Part shown: in pieces, positions 62,801 to 64,000 of the stretch | How the letters are laid out: each line of letters begins with the position of its first letter | Position numbering within the stretch: the first letter of the stretch is position 1 | Assembly: GCA_032191485.1 (NCBI GenBank) | Contig: JAVDOI010000010.1 | Span: forward strand, 2,913,161-2,977,160 | Length of the DNA stretch: 64,000 nt | From: Leptoclinus maculatus | Lineage: Eukaryota > Chordata > Actinopteri > Perciformes > Stichaeidae | Reading direction: 5' to 3' | Notes under the pieces: model-generated | Told to the model about the DNA's origin: nothing | The model's database searches: none | What the model saw: the letters and a program-made list of their open reading frames with translations, nothing else | Translations under genes and position numbers: made by a program

Positions 62801-63079
62801 TGGCCAAAACAGTGCCAGGCTTTTGAGATTCAGATCTGACTTCTTTCCCACGCTGAAGCTTCTTCCTAACAGTTACACACTTTAATGTCGTCAGAAGATG
62901 TACGATGAACATAATACTCCTTGTGTGTTTTCCAGTGACGGCCGATACTTTCCTTGTGGAAGGAAACAAGCAGGAGCACCAGCTGTCCAACCTTAAGCCA
63001 AGCACCACCTACTCTGTAGCCCTCTACGCCACCAAAGGACCCCTCACCAGCGGCACCGTCATCACCAACCTCCAAACAC
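22633..63079 (+). CDS. tnr: Tenascin-R gene, partial (start codon to FNIII-8), 21 coding exons
   Basis: Tenascin-R is a secreted, oligomeric matrix glycoprotein of the nervous system. From family knowledge it is made by oligodendrocytes and some neurons, sits in perineuronal nets, and binds contactin-1 and lecticans. Seen here: joining 22633-22716, 24157-24379, 24529-24629, 25480-25642, 26493-26969, 34293-34412, 34548-34691, 36567-36682, 41061-41211, 43904-44082, 44382-44472, 44908-44990, 46016-46118, 46826-46915, 48078-48211, 48451-48580, 51726-51992, 54638-54757, 55138-55281, 61052-61171 and 62936-63079 gives 3184 coding bases without a stop. All junctions are GT-AG and every phase matches. 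The product has a signal peptide, coiled coil, 4.5 EGF repeats and eight FNIII domains. Strings such as EQPVVFNHVYNINVPL, FDGWEISFIPK and RDVSDTVAFVEW are typical of tenascin-R rather than tenascin-C, -N or -W. The last FNIII repeat(s) and the fibrinogen globe are outside the window. Confidence 0.96.
22717..24156 (+). other. tnr: tnr intron 1 (1440 bp)
   Basis: Lies between the signal-peptide exon and exon 2. It has a poly-A run around 23650 and several short open frames without similarity. The 3' end has a T/CT-rich pyrimidine tract. No other feature is recognised. Confidence 0.85.
24157..24379 (+). CDS. tnr: tnr exon 2: signal-peptide end, furin-like site, N-terminal region
   Basis: Codes residues 29-102 plus one base. 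It opens with GVVHA, which completes the signal peptide, with probable cleavage just after HA. Then comes a basic segment with R-V-R-R at residues 46-49, which fits a furin-type R-X-(K/R)-R site. Mammalian tenascin-R has a similar but less complete basic stretch here (from memory). A Ser-rich stretch and an N-glycosylation sequon (NES) follow, then the diagnostic tenascin-R block EQPVVFNHVYNINVPL and a single Cys (LESLC), which probably helps interchain bonding. The acceptor follows a T/CT-rich tract ending tctctccag; the donor is gtgagg, in phase 1. Confidence 0.93.
24529..24629 (+). CDS. tnr: tnr exon 3: short acidic linker
   Basis: Codes residues 103-136, a Pro/Glu/Ser-rich linker ending in TEYTEQTLDSDSQ, which aligns with the acidic stretch before the coiled coil in mammalian tenascin-R. 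The upstream intron is only 149 bp. The acceptor (gatccaaag) has a poor pyrimidine tract, so this junction is less certain than the others. It is supported because it keeps the frame (phase 1 in, phase 0 out) and joins cleanly to exon 4. Skipping it would remove 101 nt and shift the frame. Confidence 0.82.
24630..25479 (+). other. tnr: tnr intron 3 (850 bp)
   Basis: Separates the acidic linker from the coiled-coil exon. A T run is at about 25301-25312. Nothing else is recognised. Confidence 0.85.
25480..25642 (+). CDS. tnr: tnr exon 4: trimerising coiled coil with flanking cysteines
   Basis: Codes residues 137-190. It begins VTFTHRINIPKAAC, matching the conserved tenascin assembly region. 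Cys150 and Cys152 precede a heptad repeat with I158, L161, V165, L168, V172 and L175 in a/d positions (core LATRVEMLEREVSLLRAQ). Cys179, Cys183 and Cys184 follow. In tenascins this segment forms the parallel trimer, and the cysteines lock chains together. Acceptor cctcttcag, donor gtgagt; phase 0 to phase 1. Confidence 0.95.
25643..26492 (+). other. tnr: tnr intron 4 (850 bp)
   Basis: Separates the coiled-coil exon from the EGF exon. It contains a T10 run near 25960, interrupted C runs near 26132-26148 and a long T-rich tract before the acceptor. No repeat family or coding similarity is seen. Confidence 0.85.
26493..26969 (+). CDS. tnr: tnr exon 5: 4.5 tenascin-type EGF repeats
   Basis: Codes residues 191-349. 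A half EGF unit (Cys199 to about Cys223, with GHGSFSFDLCGCIC) is followed by four 31-residue repeats starting at Cys228, Cys259, Cys290 and Cys321. Each follows C-x3-C-S-x3-G-x-C-x4-C-x-C with a conserved G-(E/D)-D/N-C end. The 4.5-repeat count is the known tenascin-R number. NCS, NGT and NNCS supply N-glycosylation sequons. In the family this region binds contactin-1 and helps the antiadhesive activity. The exon is strikingly GC-rich against AT-rich flanks, with strong G/C third positions. Acceptor after a T-rich tract ending aaaccag; donor gtaggc is weak; phase 1 to phase 1. Confidence 0.96.
28891..28936 (+). mobile_element. LINE 3' tail with (TATC)n end
   Basis: ACATTTCCCCCTGGGGATGA followed by ATAAAGTTTA and three TATC-type units is the recognised 3' end of fish L2/CR1-like retrotransposons. 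It is severely 5' truncated, as is usual for these elements. Confidence 0.6.
29112..29151. repeat. (GA)n microsatellite
   Basis: GA run of about 40 bp in intron 5. Confidence 0.96.
31343..31363. repeat. Poly-C run (21)
   Basis: Uninterrupted C run in intron 5, a G21 run on the other strand. Confidence 0.92.
34116..34158 (+). mobile_element. Possible LINE/SINE 3' tail fragment
   Basis: TATGTCTGTGAAAAACTGTG followed by CCATATAAATGATAAATG resembles the 'gtctatgaaaagcgctatataaataaa' tail of many fish retroelements. It is short, with no other boundary. Confidence 0.35.
34293..34412 (+). CDS. tnr: tnr exon 6: FNIII-1, first half
   Basis: Codes residues 350-389, beginning VAPAMNVKIRGVTDRTVDVE. 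The FNIII core Trp is in VEWEG, and the A-B-C strand region ends LVTYTPSSPGG. Acceptor gtctcaacag, donor gtatgt; phase 1 to phase 1. It follows a 7.3 kb intron that separates the EGF block from the FNIII array. It forms one domain with the next exon. Confidence 0.93.
34548..34691 (+). CDS. tnr: tnr exon 7: FNIII-1, second half
   Basis: Codes residues 390-437. The FNIII signature is LEAGVEYNINVFAVINNS, with the conserved Leu and Tyr of strands E-F. NTT and NNS are possible N-glycosylation sites. The intron before it is only 135 bp. Acceptor ctctgtcag, donor gtaagt is near consensus; phase 1 to phase 1, at the FNIII-1/FNIII-2 domain boundary. Confidence 0.93.
34862..34894. repeat. (CA)n microsatellite in intron 7
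   Basis: CA run of about 33 bp, 170 bp after the exon 7 donor. Confidence 0.95.
35419..36154. mobile_element. Complete hAT-type MITE (736 bp) with 8-bp target duplication
   Basis: The ends are TAGGGGTGTAACG and its inverse CGTTACACCCCTA. An exact 8-bp duplication GTATTTGA flanks both sides (35411-35418 and 36155-36162). Eight-base duplications and this type of end are typical of hAT transposons. Subterminal repeats of CGGTTCGGTACG type fill the left 100 bp, and inverted counterparts lie near the right end. No transposase frame is present, so it is non-autonomous. A tRNA-derived SINE lies inside it. Confidence 0.9.
35870..36027 (-). mobile_element. tRNA-derived SINE fragment nested in the hAT MITE
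   Basis: Read on the minus strand it begins GGGGGCGACCGTGGC. A box-A-like TGGCTCCCTGGG (36005-36016) and a box-B-like GGTTCAATCC (35962-35971) follow, then a core with TGAGCAAGACACTGAACCCC. The A/B spacing fits a tRNA-derived RNA polymerase III promoter. The promoter boxes are diverged and the 3' end is uncertain, so activity is unlikely. Confidence 0.72.
36567..36682 (+). CDS. tnr: tnr exon 8: FNIII-2, first half
   Basis: Codes residues 438-476. The core is TETSVEVQWLP followed by FDGWEISFIPK, nearly identical to mammalian tenascin-R FNIII-2 and one of the best gene-specific markers in the window. Acceptor acctctccag, donor gtagag (weak at +4/+5); phase 1 to phase 0. The internal intron of this domain is therefore in a different phase from that of FNIII-1. 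Confidence 0.94.
37604..37617. repeat. Poly-C run (14)
   Basis: C run in intron 8. Confidence 0.9.
39394..39992. mobile_element. Complete hAT-type MITE (599 bp), CAGAGGTGGGTAG ends
   Basis: The ends are CAGAGGTGGGTAG and CTACCCACCTCTG, a perfect 13-bp inverted repeat. The flanks CCAAAATA (39386-39393) and CCAAAATG (39993-40000) are an 8-bp target duplication with one change. The ends continue into AGTA/TACT-rich subterminal sequence, as in common fish MITEs with 'gtgggtagagta' ends. No transposase is encoded. Confidence 0.88.
41061..41211 (+). CDS. tnr: tnr exon 9: FNIII-2, second half
   Basis: Codes residues 477-526 plus one base. It starts DNDGGMTAQLPSTITSF and carries the FNIII signature LRPGEEYTVNLVALRDQG. 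Acceptor tttccccccag is C-rich; donor gtatgt; phase 0 to phase 1. It is separated from exon 8 by a 4.4 kb intron that contains a complete hAT MITE. Confidence 0.94.
41568..41788 (+). mobile_element. Fragment of the same hAT-like MITE family, internal and 3' part
   Basis: Contains CTTGTTTTGTCCAAACAACA, then a segment close to 'aaagatttaatttacaatgat', AGCAAGTCCTCA, GACAAGCTGAAA, and an end with CATTTTCTGTTAATTAATCA. The order matches the second half of the family. It has no clear outer end. Confidence 0.68.
41822..41855. repeat. (CA)n microsatellite in intron 9
   Basis: CA run of about 34 bp. Confidence 0.95.
43703..43755 (-). mobile_element. Short fragment of the same hAT-like MITE family, minus orientation
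   Basis: TTGGACAAAACAAGCAATTT followed by AAAGACATCACTTTGGAC is the reverse complement of the central block of the family. It is only about 50 bp, so the call is tentative. Confidence 0.55.
43904..44082 (+). CDS. tnr: tnr exon 10: FNIII-3, first part
   Basis: Codes residues 527-586. IDGPTQLIVRDVSDTVAFVE and the GLVGGEGPRTTFRLQPTLS block are hallmark tenascin-R FNIII-3 strings. The first codon is split T|TG (Leu), where mammals have Val. In the family FNIII-3 to -5 hold the lectican (brevican, neurocan, aggrecan) binding surface. Acceptor ttgtcgcag, donor gtgagc; phase 1 to phase 0. Confidence 0.95.
44346..44372 (+). repeat. (GTT)n microsatellite in acceptor region of tnr exon 11
   Basis: About nine TTG/GTT units end roughly 10 bases before the exon 11 start and form most of the pyrimidine tract. 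Confidence 0.95.
44382..44472 (+). CDS. tnr: tnr exon 11: FNIII-3, end
   Basis: Codes residues 587-616 plus one base, with signature LRPGSRYEVSVSGVRKGNES and one N-glycosylation sequon (NES). The acceptor ttgttccacag lies about 10 bases after a (GTT)n microsatellite that takes up most of the pyrimidine tract. Donor gtgagg; phase 0 to phase 1. Confidence 0.93.
44473..44907 (+). other. tnr: tnr intron 11 (435 bp)
   Basis: Lies at the FNIII-3/FNIII-4 boundary, phase 1. No repeat or other feature is seen. Confidence 0.85.
44908..44990 (+). CDS. tnr: tnr exon 12: FNIII-4, first part
   Basis: Codes residues 617-644: EIDAPKNLRLLSKSSTTLEL, then EWDNSEAE. The last segment is invariant or nearly so in tenascin-R. 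Acceptor cttctcag, donor gtaatg; phase 1 to phase 0. FNIII-4 is unusual in this gene in being spread over three exons. Confidence 0.93.
44991..46015 (+). other. tnr: tnr intron 12 (1025 bp)
   Basis: Phase 0 intron inside FNIII-4, AT-rich. The acceptor end lacks a good pyrimidine tract. Nothing else is seen. Confidence 0.85.
46016..46118 (+). CDS. tnr: tnr exon 13: FNIII-4, middle
   Basis: Codes residues 645-678 plus one base: VEGYQVVYSTLAGDQYDKVI and onward, matching the C-to-E strand region of FNIII-4. The acceptor context (tatgtttaaatgtag) is poor in pyrimidines, so recognition may depend on exonic enhancers. Donor gtaagc; phase 0 to phase 1. Confidence 0.91.
46119..46825 (+). other. tnr: tnr intron 13 (707 bp)
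   Basis: Second intron within FNIII-4, phase 1. It is without recognisable repeats. Confidence 0.85.
46826..46915 (+). CDS. tnr: tnr exon 14: FNIII-4, end
   Basis: Codes residues 679-708, with LLPGTEYGIGISAMKGSNQS and the domain end PATMNARTG. NQS is a potential N-glycosylation site. Acceptor ttgtgcctcag, donor gtgagt; phase 1 at both ends. Confidence 0.93.
46916..48077 (+). other. tnr: tnr intron 14 (1162 bp)
   Basis: Lies at the FNIII-4/FNIII-5 boundary. It contains a C13 run (47573-47585) and an AT-rich stretch near 47090-47240. No exon is supported in the open frame that leads into exon 15. Confidence 0.82.
48078..48211 (+). CDS. tnr: tnr exon 15: FNIII-5, first half
   Basis: Codes residues 709-753: LDVPLDLTVMASTDNTITLV, then WGVVQGPIDHYKVTFTSSSG. 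This matches tenascin-R FNIII-5, the last of the three domains linked to lectican binding in the family. Acceptor tctgaattag, donor gtaaag; phase 1 to phase 0. The frame is open for about 310 bases upstream of the acceptor, but that stretch has no FNIII similarity and is intron. Confidence 0.93.
48385..48425 (+). mobile_element. Possible LINE/SINE 3' tail fragment in intron 15
   Basis: CACTTAGTGACTTACGTCTG followed by TGAAAAGCACCGTATAAGTG resembles the same tail motif as at 34116. It ends about 25 bases before the exon 16 acceptor. Confidence 0.4.
48451..48580 (+). CDS. tnr: tnr exon 16: FNIII-5, second half
   Basis: Codes residues 754-796 plus one base: LNVPKDVTTTTLTDLEPGTE, then YTITVAARRGRQQS and AFTG. 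It is strongly similar to mammalian tenascin-R, including the RGRQQS loop. Acceptor cctttttccag is strong, donor gtaaga; phase 0 to phase 1. Intron 15 is only 239 bp. Confidence 0.95.
48581..51725 (+). other. tnr: tnr intron 16 (3145 bp)
   Basis: Precedes the FNIII-6 exon. It contains an imperfect ATC/ATG trinucleotide cluster (49329-49433) and ends in a C-rich tract. No other repeat family is recognised. If FNIII-6 is alternatively spliced, control elements should lie here or in intron 17. Confidence 0.82.
49329..49433. repeat. Imperfect (ATC)n trinucleotide cluster in intron 16
   Basis: Two ATC-rich blocks (49329-49356 and 49395-49433) separated by about 38 bp of unique sequence. Confidence 0.92.
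51726..51992 (+). CDS. tnr: tnr exon 17: complete FNIII-6 on one exon (probable cassette)
   Basis: Codes residues 797-885 in one 267-nt exon (89 codons), starting GIRPVTHLYLSEVTSDSVLV and including WSAPAPPADLFILSY and LLPSTQYTVGLITIQGDVTS. It is the only FNIII domain seen here with no internal intron. Both ends are phase 1 and the length divides by three, so skipping it would join FNIII-5 to FNIII-7 in frame. From memory, FNIII-6 is the alternatively spliced repeat of bird and mammalian tenascin-R; the structure here fits that. The acceptor tract is C-rich (two C runs interrupted by one T, then cgttcctccag). Donor gtgagc. Confidence 0.94.
52189..52355 (+). mobile_element. Fragment of TAGGGCTGCAAC hAT-like MITE family, 5' part
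   Basis: Begins TAGGGCTGCAACTAAC, the end I recognise from a very common fish MITE family, followed by its usual words (TTGGTTGTTTGGTCTATA, ATTCAATTTACTGTCA, GCAAATCCTCACA). The 3' half and the target duplication are missing or not recognisable. Confidence 0.72.
53801..53827. repeat. Poly-G run (27) in intron 17
   Basis: Longest mononucleotide run in the window. Confidence 0.93.
54638..54757 (+). CDS. tnr: tnr exon 18: FNIII-7, first half
   Basis: Codes residues 886-925: MDPPKEMTVSDVTEDAVTIS, then WIKPLAPFEYYKLSYQSAR. It matches tenascin-R FNIII-7. Acceptor tcccttccag; donor gtagca is weak; phase 1 to phase 1. It has the same length (120 nt) as the first-half exons of FNIII-1 and FNIII-8. 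Confidence 0.93.
54758..55137 (+). other. tnr: tnr intron 18 (380 bp)
   Basis: Phase 1 intron splitting FNIII-7. No repeat is seen. Confidence 0.85.
55138..55281 (+). CDS. tnr: tnr exon 19: FNIII-7, second half
   Basis: Codes residues 926-973, with VDSVVIDSDVTNYTLSSLFP, then ATEYEISLSAVRGSQES. NYT is an N-glycosylation sequon. Acceptor gtctcctgcag, donor gtagga (weak); phase 1 to phase 1. It is 144 nt, like the second-half exons of FNIII-1 and FNIII-8, which suggests these three domains keep one ancestral two-exon plan. Confidence 0.94.
57331..57353. repeat. (ATAAT)n short repeat
   Basis: About four AATAT/ATAAT units in intron 19. Confidence 0.85.
58071..58083. repeat. Poly-G run (13)
   Basis: G run following a short GA run in intron 19. 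Confidence 0.9.
60808..60899 (-). mobile_element. Fragment of the same hAT-like MITE family, minus orientation, end region
   Basis: GTCAATTGGTTGATCAATCT, then AATTATTCAACGATTTTGGT and AATTGATAAATCGTTTCAAA, fit the reverse complement of the 3' end of the family, which normally reads 'attttgataatcgattaatcg'. It is diverged. Confidence 0.58.
61052..61171 (+). CDS. tnr: tnr exon 20: FNIII-8, first half
   Basis: Codes residues 974-1013: AMDMPAELTALNITPQGTLL, then RWNPPVSSVDNYVLTLTHNQ. The AMDxP start and NITP are shared with mammalian FNIII-8. NIT is an N-glycosylation sequon. Acceptor tcttctgttgcag, donor gtgagt; phase 1 to phase 1. It follows a 5.8 kb intron. Confidence 0.94.
61172..62935 (+). 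other. tnr: tnr intron 20 (1764 bp)
   Basis: Phase 1 intron splitting FNIII-8. No repeat or second gene is recognised. Confidence 0.83.
62936..63079 (+). CDS. tnr: tnr exon 21: FNIII-8, second half (last coding exon in window)
   Basis: Codes residues 1014-1061 plus one base: VTADTFLVEGNKQEHQLSNL, then KPSTTYSVALYATKGPLTSG. This matches the end of FNIII-8, including the GPLTSGT motif. Acceptor gtgttttccag, donor gtacgt; phase 1 to phase 1. The next exon should start FNIII-9, but I found no matching acceptor plus FNIII sequence in the remaining 921 bases, so the gene continues beyond the right edge. Confidence 0.94.
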
Positions 63080-64000
63080 GTACGTGCTTCATTTGTGTGG
63101 GCGGGCGCATGATTCCGTGGTTAGCGCTGTCGCCTCGCAGCAGGGAGGCTCCTCCGGGCCCAGACTGGAGCCCTTGTGTGGAATTTAAATGCTCTCGCCG
63201 CGTTTGCGTTGGCTTCCTTCGGTTGGGCGCTCGGCTTCATTCACGTCAAAACATATATGTTAAGTAGACATTTTTAATTAATGATTAATGAAGTGTAGTA
63301 CAAACGACAGAACTATGTCATGGAAAAATAGTATATAACCAGTGTTTATGTACTATACCAGTGAATCACCACCACCACCATGACTACCCCAGAAAAATAT
63401 CAATTCAAACTGATGTGCTGCAGAATAGCAATTAATAATAAACGTTTAGTTTCTGTTTGTGTTCATATTTGTACCTGAATGAAGTGAACCAGTCCGGAGG
63501 ATGCCAGGCTGGTGCCACCACTGGTCTCAGTGATGATGAATTACCCTCGACATAACAACAAATCATTTCTCCAGCACTACCAGTGCCCGTGTCACTATCA
63601 CAATAGAAATAAAGTTACAGTTTTTGTTGATTAAATTACTTTAAGCTTTAAAGTCAGATGTGCGGGTGTTCATCTGAGAGCGCCGCTGCCTCGTTCCAGA
63701 CGATGGGATGCTACTGTATGAGACTAAATGTTCTTGTCTGCATGCTTTATTGGATGGTGATGTTTCATGTTTGCTCCAGAAAGGAGATGCAGTATTATTG
63801 CCATTCTGGGTAGTTTTTCAGTAGTCTTTGATCCTCTATGCGTAACACTCGTTGCAGAAGTCACATACGTCACAGGGGTCAGTGGTACCGTGCAAGAGAC
63901 CTTGACATGGTCAAAGACACCAGCTGCGAGGATTAAATTAGTGAACTCTCTGTTCAACTTTTGCCTGCTTCACCTCGAGGTGACCCACCTCTCTTCACCT
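63080..64000 (+). other. tnr: tnr intron 21, partial
   Basis: Begins at donor gtacgt after exon 21 and runs to the window edge. I found no FNIII-9 exon in it. Confidence 0.78.

Noticed and set aside
22633..63079. Assignment to tenascin-C, -N or -W
   Set aside because: 4.5 EGF repeats, the EQPVVFNHVYNINVPL block and FNIII-2/-3 strings match tenascin-R specifically.

Overview
This window is vertebrate, almost certainly teleost fish, nuclear DNA. It has a single intron-rich coding gene on the + strand, many CA/GA/poly-G microsatellites, and remnants of fish-type hAT MITEs, a tRNA-derived SINE and LINE 3' tails. I see no bacterial gene, CRISPR array, rRNA or functional tRNA. The species cannot be read from the sequence.

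The gene is the 5' two thirds to three quarters of tenascin-R (tnr), an extracellular matrix glycoprotein of the nervous system. I traced 21 coding exons by GT-AG junctions, conserved reading phase and family similarity. They encode 1061 complete codons plus one base, and the gene runs off the right edge. Order of the protein: signal peptide (exons 1-2), N-terminal region with a furin-like RVRR site (exons 2-3), cysteine-flanked heptad coiled coil for trimerisation (exon 4), 4.5 tenascin-type EGF repeats on one GC-rich exon (exon 5), then fibronectin type III (FNIII) domains 1-8 (exons 6-21). The remaining FNIII repeat(s) and the C-terminal fibrinogen-like globe expected for the family lie beyond base 64000.

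Layout: 1-22594 has no recognisable coding exon. It must hold at least part of a 5' intron, because the start-codon exon begins at a splice acceptor, but I cannot place the promoter or the untranslated first exon(s). 22595-26969 holds exons 1-5. 26970-34292 is a 7.3 kb intron. 34293-55281 holds exons 6-19 with two datable-looking hAT MITE insertions in introns (35419-36154 and 39394-39992). 55282-61051 is a 5.8 kb repeat-poor intron. 61052-63079 holds exons 20-21 (FNIII-8), followed by the start of another intron.

Most notable points: FNIII-6 is the only FNIII domain on a single symmetric (phase 1-1) exon and has a C-rich acceptor tract; a (GTT)n microsatellite sits inside the acceptor region of exon 11; an intact 736-bp hAT MITE carries a nested SINE; four scattered pieces belong to one hAT-like family; and a long GA tract faces a CT tract at the left edge and could form a hairpin. 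I found no evidence of a new biological system.
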